A model generated the notes under the pieces. It ran no database searches. It saw only the letters and a list, made by a program, of their open reading frames with translations, and was not told where the DNA came from. This document shows positions 24,831-33,636 of a stretch of 64,000 nt of DNA, in pieces. A program made the position numbers and the translations under genes. Numbering within the stretch: position 1 is the first letter of the stretch; each line of letters begins with the position of its first letter. Origin of the DNA: Chryseobacterium sp. (lineage in GTDB: Bacteria; Bacteroidota; Bacteroidia; Flavobacteriales; Weeksellaceae); assembly GCF_008831505.1 (NCBI RefSeq), contig NZ_CP044507.1, positions 1,922,001-1,986,000 on the forward strand, in the 5' to 3' direction.

Positions 24831-25392
24831 AGTTAGAAAGTTAGAGGGTTAGAAAGTTGGGGGTACCAACGACCGGGCCCATCTTTTCTCTTTGTTCTTT
24901 CTTCTTTTTTGTCTTCCAAATTGAAGTCTGAAATCTGAAATCTTTACTCCTGGCTCCTGGTTCGTGCTCAGGAACCACAGAGAGCACAGAGACGGTTCAG
25001 AGAGCACGGAGCTGAAATTAATTGTGAATCTTAAATGTTGAATTTTGGATTCTGGATTTTAGATTATTTTGACTGGTCTTTTTAAAACCTTCTAAACTCC
25101 GATCTCTCAACCTCAACCTCAACCTCAACCTCAACCTTAACCTTAATTTTGCCTATCAGCTATCGGCAATAAGCTATAAGCACGCTTCACGCTATTTTTG
25201 TCTCAATCCCTGTACTGGACCCTCCAACCTTGCTGCCTCCTACCCTTTTAACCTCAAACTTAACCTTAACCTCAAACTTAATCTAAACCTTAACCTAATC
25301 CTGGCTCTAACCTTTTAACTTTCTAACCCTTTAACCTTCCTGCAACAGTCTGAAATCTGATGTCTGACATCTAACCTCTGCATCTGCATCCT
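24831..25392. repeat. Degenerate modular repeat region B
   Basis: No gene is seen in about 560 bases. Modules in order: gttagaaagttagagg; a T/C-rich tctttgttctttcttc tract; gtctgaaatctgaaatc; ctggctcctgg; an accacagagagcacagaga block; a ttgaattttggattctgg block; a tandem (ctcaac)n run at 25106-25146; ataagctataagc; then further aaccttaacc and taacctt tracts, and a final tctgaaatctgatgtctg. All are degenerate rather than exact. Confidence 0.85.
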
Positions 25393-25423
25393 AAATCACT
25401 GTCAATTTCTTAAATTTGTAAAC

Positions 25424-26053
25424 ATGGGAATATATGCAAGAGACCTCGTACTGAAAATTCAGCAGGCCGAACTGGAAGGCGAGAACGCACATGCGGTGTA
25501 CTCGCCGCCCTACAGACCTTTATTTTCCTACGAAGAAATAATGAACCGGGCACCAAAATTTGCGGCAGTGAATATTGTGCTGTACCTGAAAGATAACGAG
25601 TGGTTTTTTCCGCTTATCGTACGAAGTAAAAACGAACGCGACCGGCACAGTGGCCAGATATCACTGCCCGGCGGCAAAAAAGAAGAGTCCGACCGTGATT
25701 TTGAACATACCGCCAGACGGGAGACCTCAGAAGAAATGGGTATAGAGCAGCATTATCTGCGAACCATCCGGGAACTTTCACCAATCTATATCCCACCCAG
25801 CAACTTCTATGTGCGCCCGTTTATCTCTTACACCCGTAAAAATCCCACCTTCGTACTTCAGGAAACTGAAGCAGTGGAACTGATTGAATTTCCGGTGTCA
25901 TCATTACTGAGCCTCAGTGAGCAGCCGGCCATGGCGGTTTTGCCAGGCTCAAATGGTGTGGAAGTTCCTGTAATTTCTTTTAATGGCTACATGATTTGGG
26001 GCGCCACCTCTATGATCCTGAGCGAATTCAGCACATTGCTGAAAAAGTTGTAA
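25424..26053 (+). CDS. Nudix hydrolase, CoA pyrophosphatase type
   Basis: 209 residues. The Nudix box reads from GGKKEESDRDFEHTARRE into TSEEMGI (about residues 83-107), with LPGG just before it as in the CoA/NADH pyrophosphatase subgroup (NudL, UPF0035-like). It probably hydrolyses CoA to 4'-phosphopantetheine and 3',5'-ADP in the cytoplasm. The ATG at 25424 directly follows repeat region B; no canonical promoter was placed. It precedes an acyltransferase gene by about 24 bases, so these may form an operon. Confidence 0.93.
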   Translation: MGIYARDLVLKIQQAELEGENAHAVYSPPYRPLFSYEEIMNRAPKFAAVNIVLYLKDNEWFFPLIVRSKNERDRHSGQISLPGGKKEESDRDFEHTARRETSEEMGIEQHYLRTIRELSPIYIPPSNFYVRPFISYTRKNPTFVLQETEAVELIEFPVSSLLSLSEQPAMAVLPGSNGVEVPVISFNGYMIWGATSMILSEFSTLLKKL

Positions 26054-26077
26054 ATTCGCAGATTATGTTTAGTGATA

Positions 26078-26890
26078 ATGGCGAAGAAAAATATTTTCAC
26101 TGATGCCTTTGGCAATCTGTATATTATTAAAAGACTGATCGTCTTTATCGTAGGAATGATTTCCTACCGCCGTTTCAACGGTTTCAACAAATTAAAAATC
26201 ACCGGCACAGAGCATCTGGCCACACTTCCGGACAGCAATGTGCTTTTTGTTTCCAACCATCAGACTTATTTTGCCGATGTCGCAGCCATGTACCATGTAT
26301 TCTGCGCGGTAAACAACGGGTTTCACAACACCATTAAAAATCCGGTTTATCTGCTTAACCCCAAGGTGGATTTCTACTACGTTGCGGCCGAAGAAACAAT
26401 GAAATCGGGAATTCTGGCCCGGATTTTCCGCATGGCAGGTGCCATCACCGTGAAGAGGACCTGGCGTGCCGAAGGACGCAACGTAAACCGCCATGTGGAC
26501 CTGAAGGAAGTGGACAATATCATGAAGGCACTGGATAACGGTTGGGTAATCACCTTTCCGCAGGGTACGACCTCAGCATTCGCGCAGGGCCGTCGGGGAA
26601 CAGCCAAACTGGTAAAAAATCAGAGGCCAATTGTTATCCCTATTAAAATAAATGGTTTCAGAAGAGCGTTTGACAAAAAAGGACTCCGTATTAAAGTGAC
26701 GGGTGTAAAACCTACACTCGAATTTAAGCCACCGTTGGAAATAGATTATGACAACGATAATGCACAGCGAATCCTGGAAAAGATAATGACCGCTATTGAG
26801 CAGACCGAGGAGTTCAACCTGCTGCATCAGTATGAAGAGGAGCTGAAGGCACGAAAAAAGTCCGGTAACGAAATAAATCAACCGCAATGA
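26078..26890 (+). CDS. 1-acyl-sn-glycerol-3-phosphate acyltransferase (PlsC-like)
   Basis: About 270 residues. The acyltransferase HX4D motif appears as NHQTYFAD near residue 62, and the second block as FPQGT near residue 158. The N-terminal segment (about 15-35) is hydrophobic, allowing membrane attachment. It probably makes phosphatidic acid or acylates another lipid at the inner membrane. The ATG at 26078 is preferred over a GTG six bases upstream. Its end overlaps the next gene by four bases (ATGA), so they are translationally coupled. Confidence 0.92.
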   Translation: MAKKNIFTDAFGNLYIIKRLIVFIVGMISYRRFNGFNKLKITGTEHLATLPDSNVLFVSNHQTYFADVAAMYHVFCAVNNGFHNTIKNPVYLLNPKVDFYYVAAEETMKSGILARIFRMAGAITVKRTWRAEGRNVNRHVDLKEVDNIMKALDNGWVITFPQGTTSAFAQGRRGTAKLVKNQRPIVIPIKINGFRRAFDKKGLRIKVTGVKPTLEFKPPLEIDYDNDNAQRILEKIMTAIEQTEEFNLLHQYEEELKARKKSGNEINQPQ

Positions 26891-27339
26891 ATAAACTCAG
26901 ACAGCTAATTCCAATTCTTGTACTGCTGCTTGTTACTTCATGTAACGCCCATAAAAAATATTCCGATTTTGATTACAGTTATTCGCGCAGCGGTGGCTTT
27001 GCTCCCATATATGAGAATTTCCTGATCAAAGGTACCGACGCCCATTACTCCTTTGAAGGTCAGGGCAGGAAGGTCAGAAAAGATTATAAACTGTCCGCTG
27101 CTGAAATACAGGTTTTGGAAGATGCCCTGGCGGCCAGTAATTTCCGGATGATTCAGGAAGACCGTAAAAAACTGTATGACAACATCACTACCTCCATCGT
27201 GGTGAAAAAAGGTGCCAATGCGGCCAGTAAATCCGATGCAAGTTTCATTATGCCGGCCGACCAGCACAGGTGGAACCAGGTAGTGAAGGCTTTTGAAGCG
27301 CTTATTGCGTCTAAAACCAATGGAACTGTTGCCAGGTAA
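26887..27339 (+). CDS. Lipoprotein of unknown function
   Basis: 150 residues. The signal sequence LIPILVLLLVTSC has a lipobox with Cys19. The mature protein is small, polar and without recognised domains; residues 30-60 are rich in Tyr, Ser and Gly (YSYSRSGGFAPIYENFLI). The start overlaps the acyltransferase stop by four bases, so the two are coupled. The end overlaps, or lies very close to, the next gene's start. I do not recognise a family. Confidence 0.8.
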   Translation: MNKLRQLIPILVLLLVTSCNAHKKYSDFDYSYSRSGGFAPIYENFLIKGTDAHYSFEGQGRKVRKDYKLSAAEIQVLEDALAASNFRMIQEDRKKLYDNITTSIVVKKGANAASKSDASFIMPADQHRWNQVVKAFEALIASKTNGTVAR

Positions 27340-27859
27340 CATGTGGGAAGATTACAAAGACAAAACCCGGATTCTGATACTTGGAAAAGGCGCAGGCACG
27401 CTTTACACCTATATCCTCAATTTTCTAGGCCGAGAGATGGACCTGATAACACCCGAATCAGCACCAACATCCTCAAACGATTTTGCCCTTTTGATATCCG
27501 ACGACCCGGAGTCCGCTTCGGGCTACAGTCCGAATATAGTACTGCAAACCTTACCCCAGCCCGTAAATACGGTGTTGGACCACCTGGTAGCCGGTGGCAT
27601 CTATATCTTTCCGGAAGCCGTTGAAACGCCGGACAAAACGGAAGCGCCGGCCGTTTACTGCCGCCAGATACCATATCCTGCAAGTTCCTATACCTTAGCC
27701 CAAGGATCCGCGGTAGTAACTACAGACCTTGGACCGCTGCCGGTTGCGGTAAGTGACCCTTCGGTACTTGACCATCTGGAAGGAGTCCGCATACTTTGTC
27801 AGCACACCGGAATAATGGAAGAAGCCTTTTACGAAGCTCTGATGAACTACAGGTCATAA
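27320..27859 (+). CDS. Conserved hypothetical protein with Rossmann-like start
   Basis: About 179 residues. It opens with MWEDYKDKTRILILGKGAGT a few residues in, a GxGxG turn like the first strand of a nucleotide-binding Rossmann fold, then a second strand-like VLQTLPQPVNTVLDHLVAGG. It has no membrane segment. In many bacteria Mur ligases start this way, but the rest does not fit, so the function is unknown. Start choice: 27320 (A-rich upstream, overlapping the lipoprotein gene by 20 bases) or 27341, one base after that gene's stop. It is last in a four-gene run ended by a terminator. Confidence 0.7.
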   Translation: MELLPGNMWEDYKDKTRILILGKGAGTLYTYILNFLGREMDLITPESAPTSSNDFALLISDDPESASGYSPNIVLQTLPQPVNTVLDHLVAGGIYIFPEAVETPDKTEAPAVYCRQIPYPASSYTLAQGSAVVTTDLGPLPVAVSDPSVLDHLEGVRILCQHTGIMEEAFYEALMNYRS

Positions 27860-27882
27860 TTAAGGCGACAGATTAATGAAAT

Positions 27883-27913
27883 AAAAAAGCCAACCCGGAA
27901 GGGTTGGCTTCTT
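27883..27913. terminator. Bidirectional terminator
   Basis: The stem aagccaaccc / gggttggctt with loop ggaa, an A-run on the left and a short T/C-run on the right, serves the converging hypothetical and RlpA-like genes. Confidence 0.9.
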
Positions 27914-27930
27914 ACGTGATCTTCAATTAT

Positions 27931-28308
27931 TTAATCAAGTATTTCGTATTCTATAGGCATCGTACCGCGGTTCAGGTCTCCGATTTCATCAAATGCAGCT
28001 TTGGAAAGATCCAGGGCGCGTGAAGCTGTAAAAGGGCCTCTGTCATTAATTACTACAACTACGCTTTGATCTGTGCGCAAATTGGTAACTTTTACTTTAG
28101 TTCCGAAAGGAAGCGTGCGGTGCGCCGCTGTCATTTTTGAATTGTTGAACTTCTCACCGCTGGCGGTTTTCCGTCCGTTGAACTTGTCGTGGTAGTACGA
28201 CGCATAACTTGTTTTCACCTCATCGTTATCATTGGTATCATTCTTGAAAGAATAAAGGCCAAGAGCTGAAATCATCATTATGATTACGAGAACTAATCTT
28301 TTCATCAT
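27931..28308 (-). CDS. RlpA-like double-psi beta-barrel protein
   Basis: About 125 residues. A signal or anchor segment (LVLVIIMMISALGLYSF) precedes a double-psi beta-barrel with YASYYHDKFNGRKTASGEKF, RTLPFGTKVKVTN and INDRGPF. The GxxTASG and NDRGP motifs define RlpA, a lytic transglycosylase acting on naked peptidoglycan strands in some bacteria. The SPOR domain of long RlpA proteins is absent. The ATG at 28308 (or 28305) fits the promoter element at 28337-28344; an upstream reading from 28365 would begin before that promoter. Enzymatic activity in such short forms is not assured. Confidence 0.9.
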   Translation of the reverse strand: MMKRLVLVIIMMISALGLYSFKNDTNDNDEVKTSYASYYHDKFNGRKTASGEKFNNSKMTAAHRTLPFGTKVKVTNLRTDQSVVVVINDRGPFTASRALDLSKAAFDEIGDLNRGTMPIEYEILD

Positions 28309-28336
28309 TTTGAGGGTTTTATTGGTTTTGATGGGG

Positions 28337-28344
28337 CAAAGGTA
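28337..28344 (-). promoter_or_regulatory. Predicted promoter of the RlpA-like gene
   Basis: The minus strand reads TACCTTTG, matching TAnnTTTG, about 28 bases before the ATG at 28308. Confidence 0.55.
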
Positions 28345-28589
28345 AACCGAAACTGAAACCTGCAAGAACAGCAGTGTTAAACTGTAATAATACTATCTTA
28401 AAATTTTGTTAATAAACCCTGCCAGCTCCTATCTGTAGGGATTTCACAGCGGTTGTTAAAAAGTGTTAAAAAGAGGTCTGAAATGTTAATACTTTTAACT
28501 CTGCTGCTTAAATTTTGCCCCTACGTTTCAGCACAGTCCACTGATTACCAATTTTTTACATAGTAAATTGCACAAGTGTTCTTTAGGCT

Positions 28590-29785
28590 TAAACGCAGTC
28601 TAACCTTCTAACACTCTACCTTTTAAACTATATTGCAGCAGTCTCAAATCTGAAATCTTGGCTCTTGGCTCTTGGCTGTTGGCTCTCTTAACCACAGAGA
28701 CACAGGGAATGCACAGAGGGCACGGGGATCATGGATTAGGGTTGTTGAATGTCGAATGTTGAATTTTTAATCTTGAATTTTGGATTCGGGATTATTTTCA
28801 TTGGCCTCTTCATTACCTTCTACCTTTTCAACCTATTGAAGCAGTCTCAAATCTGATGTCTGAATTCTTACATCGTTGCTCCTGGCTCTTACCAAACCAC
28901 AAAGCACACAAAAAGAATCATCAACGTACACAAAGCATAAGTTAAAATCTATACTCAAAATCCTGGCTCTTGATTTTTGCCTCTTGCTTCCCGAACCACA
29001 CAGACACAGTGAAAGTTCTGAGAGCACGGAGGTACATTCGTAATTTTGTTAAACTGTCAGATTATTACAAAGTCTGAAATCTGAGGTCTGAAATCTGAAA
29101 TCTGAAATCTTGGCTCTTGGCTCTTGGCTGTTTGGATCTCTTAACCACAGAGACACAGTGAAAGTTCTGAGAGCACGGGGTACATTCGTAATTTTGTTAA
29201 ACTGTCAGATTATTACAAAGTCTGAAATCTGAGGTCTGAAATCTGAAATCTCAGTTCCTGGCTCTTACCAAACCACAAAGCACACAAAGCCTTCTCAAAG
29301 AACACAAAGAGAAAACCACAGAATACACAGTGGCTTTTAACAGGGCACGGAACTAATAAATTGTGAGTGCTGTATGTGATTTCTGGATTCAGGATTCAGA
29401 ATTCAGGGTTCAGAAATATTTGAATAGCCTCTTCCTTACCTTATAACCTCTTACCCCCTCAACTTAACCCCAACCTAATCTGGGCTACTGGCTATTGGCT
29501 ATTGGCAATTGGCTATAAGCTATAAGTTATTAACTATAAGTTTCCCGTTATTTCTGCCTGTACTGCATCCTCGACCTTCTAATCCCCAAACCTTTTAACC
29601 TCTTAACCTTAACCTTAATCTCAACTTCAACATTGGCTCTAATCAATTGTCTGAAATCTAATGTCTGAAATCTGAAATCTCAGTTCCTGGCTCCAGAACT
29701 AAAAACCGTTAAGCCGTAAATTTGTTAAACTGTTAGATTGCTAAATTGATAAATTCTGGCTTCTGATATCTGATATCTCGTATTT
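28590..29785. repeat. Degenerate modular repeat region C
   Basis: The longest gene-free stretch, about 1.2 kb of repeat and 1.4 kb in all between the RlpA-like gene and rimO. Modules include ctaaccttctaac, gtctgaaatctgaaatct, cttggctcttggctgttgg, ccacagagacacag, ttgaattttggattcggg, ctattggctattggc and ctataagctataag. A block of about 110 bp starting near 28995 is repeated almost exactly from 29142. A shorter block with accaaaccacaaagcacac occurs near 28890 and 29267. Apparent short reading frames here follow from the repeats and have no coding character. Confidence 0.88.
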
Positions 29786-29792
29786 GGCCCTC

Positions 29793-31097
29793 CTAAACCA
29801 GCTTGCCGTACAGGTCGAATTCTTCAGCAGAGGTAATCAGAACATCTGCAAACTCACCTATGGAGATATAAACCTCATCCGTAGCTTCCACCAGTACGGT
29901 ATTATCCACATCGGGCGAGTCAAATTCAGTGCGGCCTACAAAATAATTCCCTTCTTTCCTGTCGAAGATGCAGCGGTACACCTTGCCGATGCGTTCCTGG
30001 TTCTTTTCCCATGAAATCTGGGACTGGAGTTCCATGATTTCCTCTACACGGGATTCTTTTACCTCCTGCGGCACATCATCTTCCAGTGCATAAGCCGTAG
30101 TATTCTCTTCATGGGAATAGGTAAAGCAGCCCAGGCGGTCAAAACGCTGCGTGCGCACCCATTCCTTCAGTTCCTGAAAACGTTCCTCAGTTTCGCCGGG
30201 GAAACCTACGATCAAAGTGGTGCGAATGGCCATATCCGGCACCATCAGTCTGAATTTATCCAGCAGTGCATTGGTTTTCTCATGAGAGGTCCCGCGCTTC
30301 ATGGCCTTAAGGATATCTGAGTTGATGTGCTGAAGCGGTATGTCTATATAATTACATACTTTAGGTTCATTTTTTATGATCTCCAATACATCTTCCGGAA
30401 AACCGGTTGGGAAAGCATAGTGCAGACGTATCCATTCAATACCTTCAACAGTTACAAGCCTGAGCAGTAAATCACCAAGCGCCCGCTTCTTATAAATATC
30501 CAGACCATAATAAGTGAGGTCCTGCGCAATCAGGATCAGTTCCTTCACTCCTTTTTTTGCCAGTTTTTCTGCCTCAATTACGAGATTTTCAATAGGTGTG
30601 GAAACGTTCTTACCCCTCATGAGCGGGATGGCACAGAAGGAGCAGGGCCTGTCGCAACCTTCAGCGATCTTCAGGTAGGCATAATGCCTGGGAGTGGTAG
30701 TCAGCCGCTCACCCACCAACTCCTGGCGGTAATCTGCGCCCAGGTGCTTTAGCAGCAGCGGTAAATCACGGGTGCCAAAATACTGGTCCACATCCGGAAT
30801 CTCACGGATGAGATCCGGCTTATATCTTTCGGAAAGGCAGCCGGTAACAAAAACCTGTTCCACCTCTCCCCTTTTCTTAGCCTCTACAAAATCCAGGATG
30901 GTGTTTATGGATTCTTCCTTGGCATTGTCTATAAATCCGCAGGTGTTGATCACTACCACATCGCCGCGGTCTTCATGCACCACTTCCTTACCGCTGGCTT
31001 CCAGCTGGCCCATAAGCACTTCGGAGTCATACACGTTTTTGGAGCATCCAAGAGTAACGATATTGATTTTTTTTCTGCCTGTTGATTTTGTACGCAT
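29793..31097 (-). CDS. rimO: Ribosomal protein S12 methylthiotransferase
   Basis: 434 residues. RimO adds a methylthio group to an aspartate of ribosomal protein S12. The N-terminal MTTase domain starts with INIVTLGCSKNVYDSEVLMG. The radical-SAM motif CDRPCSFCAIP near residue 148 binds [4Fe-4S]. A TRAM domain forms the last 65 residues. The pattern GCSKN and C-x3-C-x2-C together favour RimO over MiaB. It has its own promoter (31167-31174). Repeat region C begins directly past its stop. Confidence 0.95.
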   Translation of the reverse strand: MRTKSTGRKKINIVTLGCSKNVYDSEVLMGQLEASGKEVVHEDRGDVVVINTCGFIDNAKEESINTILDFVEAKKRGEVEQVFVTGCLSERYKPDLIREIPDVDQYFGTRDLPLLLKHLGADYRQELVGERLTTTPRHYAYLKIAEGCDRPCSFCAIPLMRGKNVSTPIENLVIEAEKLAKKGVKELILIAQDLTYYGLDIYKKRALGDLLLRLVTVEGIEWIRLHYAFPTGFPEDVLEIIKNEPKVCNYIDIPLQHINSDILKAMKRGTSHEKTNALLDKFRLMVPDMAIRTTLIVGFPGETEERFQELKEWVRTQRFDRLGCFTYSHEENTTAYALEDDVPQEVKESRVEEIMELQSQISWEKNQERIGKVYRCIFDRKEGNYFVGRTEFDSPDVDNTVLVEATDEVYISIGEFADVLITSAEEFDLYGKLV

Positions 31098-31166
31098 TGA
31101 TTTCTGTTAAAATCCGGATATTCCGGGGTTAGAACCCAAGATCAGGAAAGTCTGAATACGGGCGTG

Positions 31167-31174
31167 CAAATTTA
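31167..31174 (-). promoter_or_regulatory. Predicted rimO promoter
   Basis: The minus strand reads TAAATTTG, a match to TAnnTTTG, about 70 bases before the rimO ATG. It lies just beyond the terminator of the polysaccharide operon. Confidence 0.55.
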
Positions 31175-31177
31175 GCA

Positions 31178-31207
31178 ATAAAAAAAAGAATCAGGTTGCT
31201 GATTCTT
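31178..31207 (-). terminator. Terminator of the polysaccharide operon
   Basis: The stem aagaatca / tgattctt with loop ggttgc is followed on the minus strand by eight T, directly past the rfbC stop. It marks the 3' end of the long minus-strand polysaccharide gene run. Confidence 0.88.
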
Positions 31208-31219
31208 AGTGAGATGAAT

Positions 31220-31765
31220 TTAAAAATTTCTTTCCGCGAAACGGGGCATTATACGGTCTTTATCCGACAGTACAACATCTTCGGCCGGCAGTTTCCAGTC
31301 TATGCCCAGGTCTTCATCATTCCACAGCACACCTCCTTCGGACGCTTTATCATAGAAGTTATCACATTTATAAGCAAAGACTGCCGTTTCAGACAGCACC
31401 GAAAACCCATGGCCAAAGCCGCGCGGAACGTAAAACTGCCTTTTATTTTCGCCCGTAAGCTCTACACCGTACCACTGACCAAAAGTGGCTGAACCCAGTC
31501 TCAGGTCTACCGCAACATCCCAAACACGGCCTTCCAGACATGATACAAGCTTAGCCTGGGCATGGTCTCCTTTCTGCAGATGCAGTCCGCGAAGTACACC
31601 GTAGGAAGATTTTGAAATATTGTCCTGCACGAAATGACCGTTCATGCCGGTAAGTTCTTCAAACCTTCTTTCGTTGAATTTCTCATAAAAATAGCCTCGT
31701 TCATCCTCAAATATAGTAGGTTCCAGGATATAGCAGTCTTTTAATGGCGTGGGATACATTTTCAT
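31220..31765 (-). CDS. rfbC: dTDP-4-dehydrorhamnose 3,5-epimerase
   Basis: 181 residues, the usual RmlC length. It converts dTDP-4-keto-6-deoxyglucose to the L-lyxo form. Conserved pieces are FEDERGYFYEKFN, SSYGVLRGLHLQKG with the active-site His, and FYVPRGFGHGFSVLS. It is the last gene of the polysaccharide run and overlaps the transferase gene upstream by four bases. The other dTDP-rhamnose genes (rfbA, rfbB, rfbD) are not in the window, so they must be elsewhere or the enzyme uses a different 4-keto sugar. Confidence 0.95.
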   Translation of the reverse strand: MKMYPTPLKDCYILEPTIFEDERGYFYEKFNERRFEELTGMNGHFVQDNISKSSYGVLRGLHLQKGDHAQAKLVSCLEGRVWDVAVDLRLGSATFGQWYGVELTGENKRQFYVPRGFGHGFSVLSETAVFAYKCDNFYDKASEGGVLWNDEDLGIDWKLPAEDVVLSDKDRIMPRFAERNF

Positions 31766-32736
31766 GAGGCCTGTGATATTTGTTTCTTTACTTGCTTCTT
31801 AATGAACAGGTAAGCAAATGAACTGATCAGCAATACGACCGGAATAAGGATGGCATCCGATACATCAGTAAAAATAACCAGCGCATTGATGAGAATCTGG
31901 ACAAGTGCGTAGGCGGAACTTACCGAAATATGCGAAAATCCTTTTTCATTGGCAAAAAGCTGATAAAGGTGCCTCCGGTGTGCCTTAAATATATTTTCGC
32001 CAAGTCGGAGTCTTTCTACAATGGTAAAAACACTGTCGGTACCGTAAACGCTAAGCAGCAGTATCCATTTCAGTTCCCCCGTGGCAATAATTAGCTGTCC
32101 TGTAATGGCCGCAATCCAGAATGCGACGCCCATACTGCCTACATCACCCATAAAGCAGACTGCCCTTTTTCGGAAATTAAAGAAAAGGAAGACCAAACTG
32201 GCCAAAGCAGGATAAAGGATGAAACCGCTATCCGTAAATGATAGCGATTGATTGACAATATAAAGACTGATAAGGGTCACCAGACTGTACAGTCCGGACA
32301 TTCCGTTAATGCCGTCCATAAAATTAAAGGCATTAAGAACTCCTATGGTTAGGATTACCGCTATGGGGATTAAATAGACAGAAGTCGTATTTGCAGCTTC
32401 CACAAAATAGAAAAGAAAGAGTACGGCCATAAACTGGAAGATCAGTCTTACCTTGGAGCTGAGACCGCGCAGGTCATCCACAAAACTTACCGCACATAAA
32501 ATGAACAGGCCTGAGCCAAAAAGCAGGTAATCTTCGGTCGCGCCTCCGGAAAACAGCTGCCCATACAAAACATACAGCAGGAAAACAAAAGGATATACCA
32601 CGCCGCCTCCACGTATCGTAACCTCGCTGTGCGCACTGCGCCTGTTCGGTTTGTCAACGATATGATAATGATTGGCAATCCGAAAATATACAAGGCTGAA
32701 CAGCAGTACTGCAGCCGCGATGATGATATACTCCAT
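31762..32736 (-). CDS. WbpL/WecA-like polyprenyl-phosphate N-acetylhexosamine phosphotransferase
   Basis: 324 residues with about ten membrane helices. It transfers a sugar-1-phosphate from UDP-sugar to undecaprenyl phosphate, starting repeat-unit synthesis at the inner membrane. Key motifs are the cytosolic SFVDDLRGL (Asp pair), LNAFNFMDGINGMSG and the C-terminal HRRHLYQ loop. With the WbpV-like gene next to it (directly adjacent) the pair resembles the O-antigen initiation set of Pseudomonas, where the first sugar is QuiNAc or FucNAc. The exact sugar is inference. Confidence 0.92.
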   Translation of the reverse strand: MEYIIIAAAVLLFSLVYFRIANHYHIVDKPNRRSAHSEVTIRGGGVVYPFVFLLYVLYGQLFSGGATEDYLLFGSGLFILCAVSFVDDLRGLSSKVRLIFQFMAVLFLFYFVEAANTTSVYLIPIAVILTIGVLNAFNFMDGINGMSGLYSLVTLISLYIVNQSLSFTDSGFILYPALASLVFLFFNFRKRAVCFMGDVGSMGVAFWIAAITGQLIIATGELKWILLLSVYGTDSVFTIVERLRLGENIFKAHRRHLYQLFANEKGFSHISVSSAYALVQILINALVIFTDVSDAILIPVVLLISSFAYLFIKKQVKKQISQAS

Positions 32737-33636
32737 CTATTTATTAAAACTTTTCAGGGTCTTCAGCAGACCTTCTTCGGCCGTAACAGGCAGATTCGCT
32801 ATACCCAGTACCTGCTTAATTCTGGCATTGCTTACTACATAACTTTCAGTCAGTTTTTTCAGTCGTTCCGTGTTTAGCGGCAGGGGCAGGATGTCTCCGC
32901 TTTGGGCTGCGAAAGATATTAATTTCTGCGGGATATTCCAAAGCTTCACCTTCTTTCCTGTAGCCGCGCCAATGAGCTGCACCAATTGGTTGGTAGGAAT
33001 GGGCTGGTCATCAGCAAAATGATAAATCCCTGAAGGCAATTCTTTATGAATCATTTGCCATACAAGAAAATGAAGATTGTCAATACTTAAAAAACTGCGG
33101 CTGTTCTCATATGCTGCCAGTGGCCACGGCATATTGCGTGAAACCATTTTATAAAGCAGGTTAAGATTCCCTTTGTTACCGGGGCCGTGTATCATACAGG
33201 GGCGGATAATGAACAGCCGTTTGCCGGGAGGCAGTGGCTGCGAAAGCAAGTACTCCTCCGCCAGGCGCTTGGATTTTCCGTAGGCCGTTTGCGGATCGGG
33301 ACTGTGTTCTTCCTCCAGGATACCTGTAACGGTGTCGGCAACAGCCTTTACACTGCTGAAATAGAAGAAGTCCCGGATTCCGGACCTCTGAAATTCTTTA
33401 AAAAGATCTTTGGTGAGTTCCGTATTGACATTATAATATTCCTCATCCGACGCAGCGTTTGCCGTATCATGTGCTTTCCCCGCCAGGTGTATTACGACAT
33501 CCGAGGATCTGTCCAGTTGGTCGCGCCAGTCCTCACTCCGAAGCGACAGCAAAAGTAAATCGGCATGCTTCTCCTTCAAGAAAACTGATAAATTTGATCC
33601 AACAAAGCCGCTGGCGCCGGTGATGCTTATTTTCAT
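32737..33636 (-). CDS. WbpV-like NAD-dependent sugar reductase/epimerase
   Basis: 299 residues of the extended SDR fold. ITGASGFVGSNL is the nucleotide-binding turn, VIHLAGKAHD follows, and the catalytic YGKSK supplies Tyr and Lys. The AGKAHD motif is typical of the group containing WbpV and WbuC-type reductases that convert UDP-4-keto-6-deoxy-GlcNAc to UDP-QuiNAc or UDP-FucNAc. The stop is immediately before the phosphotransferase start and the start overlaps the upstream glycosyltransferase by four bases. Confidence 0.88.
   Translation of the reverse strand: MKISITGASGFVGSNLSVFLKEKHADLLLLSLRSEDWRDQLDRSSDVVIHLAGKAHDTANAASDEEYYNVNTELTKDLFKEFQRSGIRDFFYFSSVKAVADTVTGILEEEHSPDPQTAYGKSKRLAEEYLLSQPLPPGKRLFIIRPCMIHGPGNKGNLNLLYKMVSRNMPWPLAAYENSRSFLSIDNLHFLVWQMIHKELPSGIYHFADDQPIPTNQLVQLIGAATGKKVKLWNIPQKLISFAAQSGDILPLPLNTERLKKLTESYVVSNARIKQVLGIANLPVTAEEGLLKTLKSFNK

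Noticed and set aside
25106-25146. Telomere-like or G-quadruplex run
   Set aside because: The units (ctcaac) resemble telomere words only loosely, are short in total length and belong to a mixed module region; no linear replicon end is suggested.
28833-29027. Short open frame in repeat region C
   Set aside because: Its protein simply translates the repeat words (LSLCLCGSG and similar); there is no start context and no conserved feature.
28590-29785. CRISPR array
   Set aside because: Repeats are short, degenerate and directly adjoining. There are no equal spacers and no cas genes in the window.
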